From NCBI RefSeq assembly GCF_900105965.1, contig NZ_FNTV01000001.1, positions 3,348,001-3,412,000 on the forward strand: a stretch of 64,000 bases of DNA, given 5' to 3'. A program made the translations under genes and the position numbers. The notes under the pieces were generated by a model. It ran no database searches, was not told the origin of the DNA, and worked only from the letters and a program-made list of their open reading frames with translations. Position 1 is the stretch's first letter, and every line of letters begins with the position of its first letter. Source of the DNA: Arthrobacter alpinus. GTDB taxonomy: Bacteria > Actinomycetota > Actinomycetes > Actinomycetales > Micrococcaceae. Positions 1 through 9,160 of this stretch are shown piece by piece.

Positions 1-663
1 GTCGACACGGTCCCAAACGGTCGAAAGGTTGGGGGCCCAGGCCCCGATGGCCACGATGGCCAGGTCCAGCGAATCTGCCTGGCGCATGGCATCGGCAATC
101 TCAGGCTGGCGCCGCAAGCCAGTGGCCGTCGCCGCACTGTCAACCACTAGCGGCGCCCACATGGGCCATGTCAGGCCACCACCCACACGGCCAAGACGCT
201 GGATGATTTCCAGGGGGTTGCCACCTCCCGGGACAGGCAGCGCACCTGCCAGTTGCACAATGTCGCATTTGGGCAGCTTGCTCACATGCCGTGCGGCGAG
301 ATCCAGGGTCCTGGACCAGGAGATGCCAATTGTCATGCCGGTACGAGCCTCGCCCATGAGTTCCTCGGCCACCGCCTTGGCATGACCGTCCCGATGTTGG
401 AGATCGTCTTCCATGGTCTTGACAACCACCACCCTGTGGATGTTTAGGGCGTGCGCCAAGGCACCGGCGTCGATCGCCGCCTCATGGCCGGGGTGGCGGA
501 TTTCAATGTGAACGATGCCTTCGGCACGGGCCTCGTCAAGGAAGCGGGCCACCTGAAACCGCGAAATCCCGTGTTCGGTTGCTATTTCAACCTTGGATTG
601 GTTGTCCAAGTAATATGCCTGCCCAATACGGGCAAGCAACTCCTCATGGGATATTTCCGGCAC
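1..663 (-). CDS. SorC/DeoR-type sugar-responsive transcriptional regulator (3' end outside window)
   Basis: The minus-strand frame is open from a GTG at 663 to the window edge, giving 221 residues of an incomplete protein. It starts MPEISHEELLARIGQAYYL and continues with a helix-turn-helix around residues 20-45 (SKVEIATEHGISRFQVARFL), typical of SorC-family regulators. The sugar-phosphate-binding domain follows, with the stretch GISWSRTLDLAARHV and later AIGAWAPNLST. The GTG is chosen because GAGGAAGG lies 6 nt upstream. It is divergent from the polyol ABC operon that begins at 792, and the shared intergenic region carries repeated candidate operators, so it probably controls that operon in response to a polyol or its phosphate. 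Ligand and sign of regulation are inferred. Confidence 0.85.
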   Translation of the reverse strand, partial: MPEISHEELLARIGQAYYLDNQSKVEIATEHGISRFQVARFLDEARAEGIVHIEIRHPGHEAAIDAGALAHALNIHRVVVVKTMEDDLQHRDGHAKAVAEELMGEARTGMTIGISWSRTLDLAARHVSKLPKCDIVQLAGALPVPGGGNPLEIIQRLGRVGGGLTWPMWAPLVVDSAATATGLRRQPEIADAMRQADSLDLAIVAIGAWAPNLSTVWDRVD

Positions 664-686
664 GGTGCGCCTTCCTCAACTTAAAA

Positions 687-771
687 CATTTGAGCCTTAG
701 CTCTTGCTCAAATGAGTATATATGACTAGAGTCACTTAACAAATGAGCAAACATTCGTTGCTCAAATGAGC
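687..771. promoter_or_regulatory. Candidate SorC operator array
   Basis: The divergent intergenic region has four copies of the same half-site. TTTGAGC at 689-695 faces GCTCAAA at 706-712, and TGAGCAA at 744-750 faces TTGCTCA at 758-764. The sequence GCTCAAATGAGC at 760-771 is itself an inverted repeat (GCTCA, AA, TGAGC), and GCTCAAATGAGT at 706-717 is a copy with one change. Paired, spaced half-sites suit an oligomeric SorC-family regulator serving both divergent genes. Binding is inferred. Confidence 0.6.
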
Positions 772-791
772 GACTAGATTGCGAGCGACCA

Positions 792-2180
792 ATGAAGTTC
801 CCCCAATTTCGTGCCAAGCCGGCGCGCCGGAAACAAAGCCAGAACCAGGCCGGCAAATGGCTGGCCGTTGCCGCCACTGCCGCGCTTGCCCTCAGCGGTT
901 GCGCACCCGCCGGCCCCGCCAAGGACACCATTGTGGTGGCCATTGTGGCGAACCCGCAGATGAAGGACGCAATCTCCCTTCAGGACGACTTCACCGCCAA
1001 ACACCCCAACGTCAACGTCAAGTTCGTGACACTGCCGGAGAATGAGGCCCGCGCCAAGATCACGGCCTCGGTGGCCACCGGCGGCGGCGAGTTCGACGTC
1101 GTCATGATTTCCAACTACGAGACCGAAATGTGGGCGGCGAACGGCTGGATCGAGAATCTCCAGCCCCTCGCGGACACCACAACCGGCTATGACACCGACG
1201 ATTTCATCCCCACCATCAAGGACGCACTGAGCTACCAGGACAACATGTACTCGGTGCCTTTCTACGGCGAATCCTCCTTCCTGGTATACCGCGAAGACCT
1301 GTTCAAACAGGCCGGGATCACCATGCCGGAGAACCCCACGTGGGAGGAAATCGGCGCCATCGCCCGCAAGCTCAATGACCCGGCAAAAGACTTTGCCGGC
1401 ATCTGCCTGCGCGGGCTGGCAGGCTGGGGCGAGGTCATGGCCCCGCTCAGCACAGTCATCAACACCTACGGGGGCCAATGGTTCGACTCGGATTGGAACG
1501 CCAAGCTGGACACCCCCGAGGTCAAGGCGGCAGTCACCGACTACGTTGACCTGCTGCACGACGCAGGCCAGCCGGGCGCCGCAACCAGCGGCTACGGCGA
1601 CTGCATCACCCGCTACAGCCAGGGCCAGGCGGCCATGTGGTACGACGCCACAGCCATGGTCTCCAGCATTGAAGACCCCGCATCCTCACTGGTTGCCGGC
1701 AAGTCCGCGTACGCCCCGGCGCCCGTGAAGAATACGGATTCGGCCGGCTGGTTGTACAGCTGGTCATTGGCCATCCCGTCCACCAGCGAACACAAGGACG
1801 TCGCCTGGGACTTCATTTCCTGGATGACCAACAAGGACTACATCAAGCTCGTCGGCGAGAAGATCGGCTGGGAACGGGTGCCCCCTGGCAGTCGCAAGTC
1901 CACCTACGAAATCCCCGAATACGCCACCGTCGCCAAGGCCTACGCCAAGCCCACCCTTGACGCCATGTACGGCGCCAAGCAGGAGACGTCCATGGTCAGC
2001 TCCGTCCCGTACCCGGGGCTGCAGTTTGTGGCCATCCCGGAATTCCAGGACTTGGGTACCCGGGTAAGCCAGCAGGTCTCGGCAGCCATTGCCGGGCAGA
2101 AAACCGTTGACGAAGCTTTGAAGCAGGCCCAGCAGTACGCCGAACCCGTCGCAAAGTCCTACCAAGAAGGAGGCAAATAG
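792..2180 (+). CDS. Polyol ABC transporter substrate-binding lipoprotein (sorbitol/mannitol type)
   Basis: This is a 462-residue extracytoplasmic solute-binding protein of the family 1 type. The N-terminus has a basic stretch, a hydrophobic segment and a lipobox LALSGC with the lipid-carrying cysteine at residue 37, so it should be anchored on the outer face of the membrane. The mature part has the usual binding-protein features, such as EFDVVMISNYE near residue 100 and VPFYGESSFLVYREDLF near 155. The stop overlaps the GTG start of the first permease by one base. With two permeases and a medium-chain dehydrogenase downstream, import of sorbitol, mannitol or a similar polyol is likely. The exact substrate cannot be read from sequence. 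Confidence 0.85.
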   Translation: MKFPQFRAKPARRKQSQNQAGKWLAVAATAALALSGCAPAGPAKDTIVVAIVANPQMKDAISLQDDFTAKHPNVNVKFVTLPENEARAKITASVATGGGEFDVVMISNYETEMWAANGWIENLQPLADTTTGYDTDDFIPTIKDALSYQDNMYSVPFYGESSFLVYREDLFKQAGITMPENPTWEEIGAIARKLNDPAKDFAGICLRGLAGWGEVMAPLSTVINTYGGQWFDSDWNAKLDTPEVKAAVTDYVDLLHDAGQPGAATSGYGDCITRYSQGQAAMWYDATAMVSSIEDPASSLVAGKSAYAPAPVKNTDSAGWLYSWSLAIPSTSEHKDVAWDFISWMTNKDYIKLVGEKIGWERVPPGSRKSTYEIPEYATVAKAYAKPTLDAMYGAKQETSMVSSVPYPGLQFVAIPEFQDLGTRVSQQVSAAIAGQKTVDEALKQAQQYAEPVAKSYQEGGK

Positions 2181-3136
2181 TGGCTACCACCATGGTTGAT
2201 CGACACAACCTCAAACAGCACAAACGCAAGCGCTCCACGAAGCCACAACACGGCCCGGGCATGTCCAAGGCCGAAGCCTGGCGCCGCCGCGGCCCGATGC
2301 TGCCGGCCCTGATTTTCACCATTGTCATCACGCAGCTGCCGTTCCTTGTCACCATCTGGTACTCGCTGCGGAACTGGAACCTGCTCCGCCCCGACGGGAA
2401 CCAGTTCAACGGACTGCAAAACTATGTGGACATCTTCATGGACTCCACGTTCCGCAGTTCCGCACTGAACAGCATTGTCATCACCCTGGGCTGCGTTTTC
2501 TTCGCCATGGTTTTGGGCATCATCTTTGCCCTGCTGCTGGACCGCAAGTTCCGCGGCCAGGGGGTTGTCCGCACCATGCTCATCACACCGTTTTTGATCA
2601 TGCCGGTCGCCGGCGCCACGCTCTGGAGCATCTCGATGCTGAACCCGAGCTTCGGCCTGGTGAACTGGGTGATCTCTCTGGCGGGCATCCCGCCCGTCGA
2701 CTGGACGGCCCAGCACCCCGTCGTCTCCATCCTCATGGCACTGGTATGGCAGTGGACCCCGTTCACCATGCTGCTGGTGCTTGCCGGACTGCAGTCCCAG
2801 CCCAAGGACGTCCTCGAGGCCGCGCAGATCGACGGCGCCGGCTGGACCAAGACCTTCTTCTGGGTCACGCTGCCCCAATTGCGCCGCTACATTGAGCTGG
2901 GCGTGCTGCTGGGCACCATTTATGTGGTCAACACCTTCGACCAGATTTACCTCATGACCGCCGGCGGGCCTGGCACCGCCAGCGCCAACCTGCCGTTTTA
3001 CATCTACCAGCGGGCTTTCCTGGGTTTCGACATCGGCCAAGCTGCCGCGATGGGTGTTGTGGTTGTCATCGCCACCATCGTCATCGCCACCTTCGCCCTC
3101 CGCCTGATCTTCCGCAGCTTTGACGCAAAGGACTAA
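2180..3136 (+). CDS. ABC transporter permease, polyol type (first permease)
   Basis: A 318-residue binding-protein-dependent permease of the MalF-like family with about six membrane segments after a basic N-terminal tail. The cytoplasmic EAA loop that docks the ATPase is clear (EAAQIDGAGWTKTFFWVTLP, near residues 213-232). The GTG start at 2180 shares its G with the last base of the upstream stop codon, and AGAAGGAGG precedes it, so translation is probably coupled. It pairs with the second permease at 3140. Family assignment is firm; the polyol substrate is inferred from the neighbouring dehydrogenase. Confidence 0.9.
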   Translation: MATTMVDRHNLKQHKRKRSTKPQHGPGMSKAEAWRRRGPMLPALIFTIVITQLPFLVTIWYSLRNWNLLRPDGNQFNGLQNYVDIFMDSTFRSSALNSIVITLGCVFFAMVLGIIFALLLDRKFRGQGVVRTMLITPFLIMPVAGATLWSISMLNPSFGLVNWVISLAGIPPVDWTAQHPVVSILMALVWQWTPFTMLLVLAGLQSQPKDVLEAAQIDGAGWTKTFFWVTLPQLRRYIELGVLLGTIYVVNTFDQIYLMTAGGPGTASANLPFYIYQRAFLGFDIGQAAAMGVVVVIATIVIATFALRLIFRSFDAKD

Positions 3137-3139
3137 GCC

Positions 3140-4027
3140 GTGACCACCACCGTCGCTCCCCCTGCCCCTGTTCCTACGGCCAAGAAATCCGCCGAGCGGA
3201 AATCTCGTGAAGCCCGACGGCGTTTCGCAGGTTCCAGCATCACCACCGTCACGTGGCTGCTCGCCTTTGTGTTCTTTGCACCGGTGATCTGGCTCGTCAT
3301 GACGGCGTTCAAGCCCGAATCCGCCGCGGCGTCCAACCCGCCCGTGTTCTTATTCACGCCTACTTTTGAACAGTTCGAGGCCGTGCTCAGCAACGGCGCC
3401 GGCACCTATTTTCTCAATTCGCTCATCGCCACGGGTGTCTCCACCATTCTTGTGGTGCTGCTGGCCGTGCCTGCGGCCTATGCCGTGAGCATCCGGCCCG
3501 TGAAGAAGACCCAGGACGTGCTGTTCTTCTTCATCTCCACCAAGATGCTTCCCGTGGTGGCCGTCATCATGCCCATCTATGTGATCGCCGGGCAGCTGAA
3601 GGTGCTGGACAATATTGGGACGCTCATTGTCCTGTACACGGCCATGAACCTGCCCATCGCGGTGTGGATGATGCGCTCCTTCTTCCAGGAGGTCCCCGGC
3701 GAGGTCCTGGAGGCTGCGGCCATGGACGGCGCCGGGCTGATCAAGACCCTGCGCACCATCCTGATCCCCATGGTCACACCCGGCCTGGCCGCCACGGCGC
3801 TGATCTGTGTGATCTTTGCCTGGAATGAGTTCTTCTTTGCCCTCAACCTCACGGCCGCCAACGCTGCAACAGTTCCGGTGTTCCTGGTCTCGCAAATGAC
3901 CAGCGAGGGCTTGTTCCTGGCCAAACTCTCGGCAGCCTCCGTCCTGGCGTCCCTGCCCGTCGTCATCGCCGGCTGGGTGGCCCAAAAACAACTTGTCCGC
4001 GGACTCTCGATGGGTGCGGTGAAATAG
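3140..4027 (+). CDS. ABC transporter permease, polyol type (second permease)
   Basis: A 295-residue MalG-like permease. A long hydrophilic N-terminus rich in Lys and Arg precedes about six membrane segments, and the EAA loop reads EAAAMDGAGLIKTLRTILIP. It starts with GTG three bases after the previous stop. With the upstream permease it would form the membrane channel of a polyol importer. No ATP-binding subunit gene follows: the next gene is a dehydrogenase, so a shared MsiK-like ATPase encoded elsewhere probably energises it (inference from actinobacterial sugar transporters). Confidence 0.9.
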   Translation: MTTTVAPPAPVPTAKKSAERKSREARRRFAGSSITTVTWLLAFVFFAPVIWLVMTAFKPESAAASNPPVFLFTPTFEQFEAVLSNGAGTYFLNSLIATGVSTILVVLLAVPAAYAVSIRPVKKTQDVLFFFISTKMLPVVAVIMPIYVIAGQLKVLDNIGTLIVLYTAMNLPIAVWMMRSFFQEVPGEVLEAAAMDGAGLIKTLRTILIPMVTPGLAATALICVIFAWNEFFFALNLTAANAATVPVFLVSQMTSEGLFLAKLSAASVLASLPVVIAGWVAQKQLVRGLSMGAVK

Positions 4028-4031
4028 GAAA

Positions 4032-5069
4032 ATGACTACACCAGAATCAACAACGCACAGCATCCCAGCCACGATGGCCACCTCAGTCCTGGTCCGCCAG
4101 GGCGAGCTGCGCACCGAACAGCGGCCGGTTCCCGCACCGGGGCCCGGCGAGGTGCTGGTGCGAATCGCCTCGGTGGGGGTCTGCGGATCGGATACGCATT
4201 ACTTCAATGAGGGCCGCATCGGCAGCTTCGTTGTGGACTCCCCGCTGGTGCTGGGCCATGAGCCTTCCGGCGTCGTCGTGTCACTCGGCGAAGGTGTCAC
4301 GGACCGTTCGGTGGGCCAGCGCGTGTCACTCGAGCCGGGCATCCCCGACCCGCTCTCGAAGCAGTCACTGGCTGGCTGCTACAACCTGGACCCGGGAGTG
4401 CGCTTTTTTGCCACCCCGCCCATTGACGGTGTCTTCGCCGAATATGCTGTGCACCCAGCGGCGTTCTGCCACCCCGTCCCGGATGCCGTTTCCAACGACG
4501 CTGCAGCATTGCTGGAGCCGCTCAGCGTGGCCTTGGCTGCACGTGCGGCGGGCAAGATCCAGATCGGTGACAAGGTCCTTGTGGCTGGCGCCGGCCCCAT
4601 CGGGCTGCTGGTTTCGAAGGTGGCCCAGCTCGCCGGGGCCACCGTCACGCTCACTGATGTGCGGGCCGAACGCCTCGAAATTGCCGGAGCATACGGCGCA
4701 AGGCATACCTTTACGGCGGCAGAACAGCCGCCTGTGGAGCCGGAGTTCGATGTTTTCATTGATGCAAGCGGAGCCGAGCGGGCCATCCTGGGCGGGCTGG
4801 CCCGTCTGGCCCCGCGCGGCCGCGCCGTCCTCGTCGGCATGGGTGCGGACACCATTGCGCTGCCCGTGCCACTCGTGCAAGGCCGGGAACTGACAATTAC
4901 GGGTACATTCCGCTACGCGAATACTTGGCCAACTGCCATCGAACTGGCGGCTTCCGGCCAGGTCGATCTCGACGGGCTGGTCACCTCAACCCACGGCCTG
5001 GACGGTGTGGAGGCCGCCCTTGCTGCCGGCGGCAACCCTGGCGCGCTGAAGGCAGTGGTGCGTCCGTAG
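4032..5069 (+). CDS. Zinc-dependent polyol dehydrogenase (sorbitol/L-iditol dehydrogenase-like)
   Basis: A 345-residue medium-chain dehydrogenase/reductase. The catalytic zinc ligands are visible: Cys51 in GVCGSD and His76-Glu77 in LGHE. The NAD-binding Rossmann motif is GAGPIGLL, followed by LTDVRAERL, where the acidic residue favours NAD over NADP. The lobe that normally holds the four-cysteine structural zinc site is present ([10 protein letters not shown] to YNLDPG), but nearly all its cysteines are replaced, as in some animal sorbitol dehydrogenases. It is the last gene of the polyol operon, so it probably oxidises the imported polyol to a ketose. An alternative ATG exists at residue 15. 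Confidence 0.85.
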   Translation: MTTPESTTHSIPATMATSVLVRQGELRTEQRPVPAPGPGEVLVRIASVGVCGSDTHYFNEGRIGSFVVDSPLVLGHEPSGVVVSLGEGVTDRSVGQRVSLEPGIPDPLSKQSLAGCYNLDPGVRFFATPPIDGVFAEYAVHPAAFCHPVPDAVSNDAAALLEPLSVALAARAAGKIQIGDKVLVAGAGPIGLLVSKVAQLAGATVTLTDVRAERLEIAGAYGARHTFTAAEQPPVEPEFDVFIDASGAERAILGGLARLAPRGRAVLVGMGADTIALPVPLVQGRELTITGTFRYANTWPTAIELAASGQVDLDGLVTSTHGLDGVEAALAAGGNPGALKAVVRP

Positions 5070-5110
5070 GCGTTGCTCCTGGGGCCCTGCCGGAAATAGA
5101 AGCACTCATG

Positions 5111-5150
5111 CACGCGAAGGGCCGGACGGCAACCCGTCCGGCCCTTCGTG
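5111..5150. terminator. Bidirectional terminator hairpin
   Basis: A GC-rich stem (GGGCCGGACGG paired with CCGTCCGGCCC, tetraloop CAAC) extends outward to CACG/CGTG-like flanks. It lies between the convergent polyol operon and mtlD, 42 bases after the dehydrogenase stop and 13 bases before the mtlD stop, and could serve both strands. Confidence 0.75.
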
Positions 5151-5162
5151 CATTCGTTGAAC

Positions 5163-6305
5163 TTACTGCTTCCGGGCACCAATCAAGGTGCTGACAGCAG
5201 AAAACAGCGGATGCTCCGGAGCCAGTCCAGTGATCCGCACCGTTGCCTCATCGGCCGTGTTGGCAGCAATGATCTCGGCCAACTCCGCTGCCTCGGCGTC
5301 GCTGGTGTCGTCAAAACGCAGTGCTGCGCCGATTGCTTCGAGCAGGGCCAGCGGAACGGTCCCGTTCTCGGCAAGCTCGGCGGCCGGACCGATGAACCGT
5401 TCGTGCCGGCTGAGCTTGCGCATCGGGGCGCGGCCCACTCGTGTCACAGTGTCGGGCAGGAATTCATTGGAGAACCGCACCAGGATCTTCTGGACGTAGG
5501 CTTCCTGTTCCGCCTCGGCAAACCCATGCTTGGTCACCAACAATGCCTTGGTCTCTTCCAGCACCGCCCGGACCTTGGCCTTGACCGCGGGGTCTGCCAT
5601 GGCGTCGGAGATTTTTTCAATGCCTGCGGCGTAGCCAAAGTAGGCCGTGGCCGCGTGGCCGGTGTTGACGGTGAACAGCTTGCGCTCAATGTAGGGGCCC
5701 AAGTCATCGACGAACGTGGCCCCGCCAATGGCAGGCTCGCCACCCTTGAACGGGGTCCTGTCGATGACCCATTCAAAGAACGTCTCCACCGTGACGTCCA
5801 AGCCCTGGCCTGCAGCCTGGTTCGGCACGATCCTATCCACGGCCGTGTTGGCAAACACGGCAACTGCATCGACCTTGGCATCGTCCACCGCGTCATCGCC
5901 GCGGACTGCCGCTTCGAGGATGTCCGTGGCGTTGATGGCGTTCTCACAGGCCATGACCTGCAGGGGTGCCAGGCCGGCGTCACGGTCGGCGATGGCCCGT
6001 GCGATCAGCGGCGCAACGAACTTGAGGATGTTCGGCCCCACAGCGGTGGTGACCATGTCCGCCGTCGCAATTTCTGCGACCACTGCATCAGTTGCGGTGG
6101 CGGAGTTCAACGCCCGGAAGTTCGTGACGGTGCGCACGGTCGCGTTCTCGCCCACTTCGTGGACGTCGTAGCTGTCCGCCGCGGCCAGGTCATTGATCAG
6201 GGCCTCGGCCACGTCGGCAAAGACAATCTCATAGCCGGCGTCGTGGAGCAACAGCCCCACGAAGCCACGGCCAATGTTGCCGGCCCCAAAGTGTACTGCT
6301 TTCAT
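5163..6305 (-). CDS. mtlD: Mannitol-1-phosphate 5-dehydrogenase
   Basis: This 380-residue protein oxidises mannitol-1-phosphate to fructose-6-phosphate with NAD, feeding glycolysis. It begins [17 protein letters not shown], the characteristic dinucleotide-binding start of the family. The substrate-side motif [17 protein letters not shown] is present near residue 205. The ATG at 6305 was chosen over longer in-frame starts because the family starts exactly here and the codon overlaps the mtlA stop as TAATG, indicating coupled translation. It acts in the cytoplasm on the product of MtlA. Length is normal for the family. Confidence 0.96.
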   Translation of the reverse strand: MKAVHFGAGNIGRGFVGLLLHDAGYEIVFADVAEALINDLAAADSYDVHEVGENATVRTVTNFRALNSATATDAVVAEIATADMVTTAVGPNILKFVAPLIARAIADRDAGLAPLQVMACENAINATDILEAAVRGDDAVDDAKVDAVAVFANTAVDRIVPNQAAGQGLDVTVETFFEWVIDRTPFKGGEPAIGGATFVDDLGPYIERKLFTVNTGHAATAYFGYAAGIEKISDAMADPAVKAKVRAVLEETKALLVTKHGFAEAEQEAYVQKILVRFSNEFLPDTVTRVGRAPMRKLSRHERFIGPAAELAENGTVPLALLEAIGAALRFDDTSDAEAAELAEIIAANTADEATVRITGLAPEHPLFSAVSTLIGARKQ

Positions 6306-8230
6306 TACGCGTTTACCTTCCCAAAAATGTCCAAAATCTCCTCCACTGTGGTGGCGGCTTCCAGCCTTGCTACCTGTGCCTTGTTGGTGAAGACGCGGGC
6401 GATGGAAGACAGGATGGCCAGGTGTTCGTTGTTCACGCCGGCGATGCCAACGACGAACTTCACGGGCTTGCCGTTCCAATCGATGCCGTTGGGGTAATGG
6501 ATGATCGAGACGGCAGAGCTGGTGATGTTGCCCTTGGCCTCGTTCGTTCCGTGCGGGATGGCAAGGAAGTTGCCCATGTAGGTAGAGACGGAGGCTTCGC
6601 GCTCGTGCATCGCCTTCACGTAGACGGCATCCACGGCACCGCGGGCCATCAGCAGGGCTCCGGCCTCTTCGATCGCATCATCCCGGGTGGTGGCCGTGCC
6701 GCTCAGGATCACGCTTTCGCGGGCCAGAATGGTGCCACCGCCAGCGGCGGAAACTTCTTCAACTTCCTCAACAGCCGGCTCCGTGGCCTGTCCGTCAGCA
6801 GAATTCCTTGAACGGACCAGCTCGACGATCTCCTCGTAGCGGGGGCTGTTCATGAAGTTGTCCACGGCGACGTGGACGGCACTTGCCGTAACCGGCGTCG
6901 CACGGGCGGCCAGGTCCTGGTGCGTCACGACGACGTCGTAGGTGTCTGTGAGGTTTGAGATGGCCGAGTTGGTGACCTTCACGTCCGGGAAGCCGGCCTT
7001 CTTGATCATGTTGCGCAGCACCGAGGCGCCCATGGCGCTTGATCCCATGCCGGCGTCGCAGGCGAAAACGACAGTGCCAATCGGACCGCTGGTTCCGTCA
7101 CCGGCCAGCGCAAACGCAACCGAGCTCTTCTTGCCCTTCAGCGCTTCCATCTTGGCCGTGGCATCGCCCAGACCATCGCTGTCGGCGGGAATCGGGCTGA
7201 TCTTGAGAATGAACGAACCAATGAGGAACGAGACTGCTGCCGCTGCCACAACGGAAAGGGCAAGGCCAAAGTAGCTGTCCTTGGACGCCATGGCAAAGAC
7301 GGCAAAGATGCTGCCAGGGGCCGCGGGGGCCACCAGGCCGGCATTTGTCAGCACCAGCATGAAGATGCCTGTCATGCCACCGCCAATGGTTGCCAGAATC
7401 ATGGCCGGCTTCATTAAGATGTACGGGAAGAAGATCTCGTGGATGCCGCCGAAGAACTGGATCACGGCAGCGCCCGGAGCCGAGGCCTTGGCCAGACCGC
7501 GCCCAAAGATTGAGTAGGCCAGCAGCAAGCCCAGGCCGGGGCCGGGGTTGGCTTCGAGCAGGAACAGCATGGACTTGCCATTGGCGAGCGCCTGCTCGGT
7601 GCCAAGCGGGGTCAGGATTCCGTGGTTGATGGCATTGTTCAGGAACAGGACCTTTGCCGGTTCAATGAAGATGCTGGTCAGCGGCAGCAGGCCGTGGTTG
7701 ACCAGGAATTCAACCACGTTTCCGGCACCGTTGCTGAACGCTATGACGAGCGGGCCAACCGCTTTCAGACCCACAATGGCCATGATGCCTGCGAGGATGC
7801 CTGCGGAGAAGTTGTCAATGAGCATCTCAAAGCCGGGCTTGATACGGCCTTCCCATACCTTGTCCAGCTTCTTCATGACCCAGGCCGTCAACGGGCCCAT
7901 GATCATGGCACCGATGAACATTGGAATGTCGGTACCGACAATGACACCCATGGTTGCCACGGCGCCGACCACGCCGCCGCGGACACCGTGGATCATCTTG
8001 CCGCCGGTGTAGCCGATCAGCAGGGGCAGCAGGTAGGTGATCATGGGGCCCACCATGGCGCCCAGCGTCTCATTGGGGAGGAACCCCGCCGGGATGAAGA
8101 GAGCCGTAATGAGGCCCCAGGCGATGAACGCGCCAATGTTGGGCATGATCATGCCGGAGAGGAAGGTGCCAAATTTCTGCACCCCCACTCGCACACCGCC
8201 CTTCGGGGCGGCCACTGTTGGTGTTGCCAT
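6305..8230 (-). CDS. mtlA: PTS mannitol transporter, fused EIICBA
   Basis: A 641-residue three-domain permease that imports mannitol and releases mannitol-1-phosphate. Residues 15-345 form the membrane IIC domain, with the conserved sugar-site stretch [10 protein letters not shown] near 261-270. The IIB domain follows, with phosphocysteine Cys391 in [13 protein letters not shown]. After an acidic, Glu/Val-rich linker (about 477-497) comes the IIA domain with phosphohistidine His560 in AIPHGT. The whole phosphorelay below HPr is therefore in one chain, as in E. coli MtlA. TAGGAAA lies upstream of the ATG. It follows the TetR gene on the same strand and is coupled to mtlD. Confidence 0.97.
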   Translation of the reverse strand: MATPTVAAPKGGVRVGVQKFGTFLSGMIMPNIGAFIAWGLITALFIPAGFLPNETLGAMVGPMITYLLPLLIGYTGGKMIHGVRGGVVGAVATMGVIVGTDIPMFIGAMIMGPLTAWVMKKLDKVWEGRIKPGFEMLIDNFSAGILAGIMAIVGLKAVGPLVIAFSNGAGNVVEFLVNHGLLPLTSIFIEPAKVLFLNNAINHGILTPLGTEQALANGKSMLFLLEANPGPGLGLLLAYSIFGRGLAKASAPGAAVIQFFGGIHEIFFPYILMKPAMILATIGGGMTGIFMLVLTNAGLVAPAAPGSIFAVFAMASKDSYFGLALSVVAAAAVSFLIGSFILKISPIPADSDGLGDATAKMEALKGKKSSVAFALAGDGTSGPIGTVVFACDAGMGSSAMGASVLRNMIKKAGFPDVKVTNSAISNLTDTYDVVVTHQDLAARATPVTASAVHVAVDNFMNSPRYEEIVELVRSRNSADGQATEPAVEEVEEVSAAGGGTILARESVILSGTATTRDDAIEEAGALLMARGAVDAVYVKAMHEREASVSTYMGNFLAIPHGTNEAKGNITSSAVSIIHYPNGIDWNGKPVKFVVGIAGVNNEHLAILSSIARVFTNKAQVARLEAATTVEEILDIFGKVNA

Positions 8231-8292
8231 GAGAGTTTCCTAACGGTTGGTCCCGCGCCGATGCAGGAATTGTTGTGGTGCTCAGTCGAGTT

Positions 8293-9015
8293 TCAAGAAG
8301 TTTTTGCAATGCGGTCAAGCCATTCCAGGAACATTTTCAACTCGGTGGTTGAGAGCTGTTCCGGCCTGGATGATTCAAGTGCGGCGTTGAGGGCGATGGC
8401 CGCCACAACCACTGAGGAGGCGCCCACGGGCGTCGCCGCCGTGCTCAGTTCGGTTTCGGAGCAAACAGCGGAGATCACGGCTTCGCGGGTCATATTTGAC
8501 AGGTCAAAATTGCGCTGGTCCGCAGGTTCGGAGATGAGCATCAAGGTGACCCCCACATTGGCAGCCAAGATGCTTCTGGCTGCTTCCTTGGGTGAAACGC
8601 AAAGCTGTCCGGCCGCGGCCGCCTTTTCCAGCATTTCCTCCATAAATCCTTCAGCCTCGGCGACTCGCACCGGACGGCTTTCCGGGCGAATATTGCCGAA
8701 CATCACCGAATACAGCTGTGGGTTGTCCAGGCCGAACTGGAGATGGTTGTCCCAAATTTGGCGAACATCCTGCAGCGGATGGCCAGAGGGCGCAAAGTTG
8801 CGTTCTCCAGCCACGTACTCTTCAAAGCCTGCATCGATGACGGCGTTGAAGAGCCCTTCCTTGTCGCCAAAATGGTGATAGAGCGTTGGTGCCGTCACTG
8901 CCGCCAACTTGGTAATTTGCCGCGTTGAGACCGGTCCACCACTTGAATCCGCCAACAATTCGGCCGCAGCTTTAAGCAGCCGTGCCTTGGGTGGAAGCTG
9001 GCCGTCGTAGTTCAT
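8293..9015 (-). CDS. TetR-family regulator of the mannitol PTS locus
   Basis: A 240-residue protein with an N-terminal TetR helix-turn-helix: LLKAAAELLADSSGG leads into VSTRQITKLAAVTAPTLYHHF, with recognition helix near residues 33-50. The C-terminal ligand domain is long and Ala-rich. It is the first gene of the run tetR-mtlA-mtlD and is divergent from ptsI. A perfect palindrome lies 18 bases upstream of its start, so autoregulation and control of both divergent PTS units is likely. The inducer is unknown. A TetR-type regulator here differs from the MtlR-type regulators known for many mannitol systems. Confidence 0.85.
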   Translation of the reverse strand: MNYDGQLPPKARLLKAAAELLADSSGGPVSTRQITKLAAVTAPTLYHHFGDKEGLFNAVIDAGFEEYVAGERNFAPSGHPLQDVRQIWDNHLQFGLDNPQLYSVMFGNIRPESRPVRVAEAEGFMEEMLEKAAAAGQLCVSPKEAARSILAANVGVTLMLISEPADQRNFDLSNMTREAVISAVCSETELSTAATPVGASSVVVAAIALNAALESSRPEQLSTTELKMFLEWLDRIAKTS

Positions 9016-9033
9016 GACTGCTACCCTAGCATC

Positions 9034-9048
9034 TATAGCATTGCTATA
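9034..9048. promoter_or_regulatory. Candidate TetR operator palindrome
   Basis: TATAGCATTGCTATA is a perfect inverted repeat (7-bp arms around one T) 18 bp upstream of the tetR start and 112 bp upstream of ptsI. An extra CTAGCA half-site lies at 9027-9032. Position and symmetry fit an autoregulatory operator shared by the divergent mannitol and ptsIH units; binding is inferred. Confidence 0.6.
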
Positions 9049-9160
9049 TGAAGTGAATCACAGGATAAATTTTGGGACATTCCGCACACGTGGCATGCGC
9101 CCCCGGCAGGCACCGGAGAACAAGTGCCACCGTCAGAAACTAAGGAGTTGAGGACGTTCA

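Noticed and set aside
5148..6497. A 449-codon open frame antisense to mtlD
   Set aside because: Shadow of mtlD; low-complexity composition and no ribosome-binding site.
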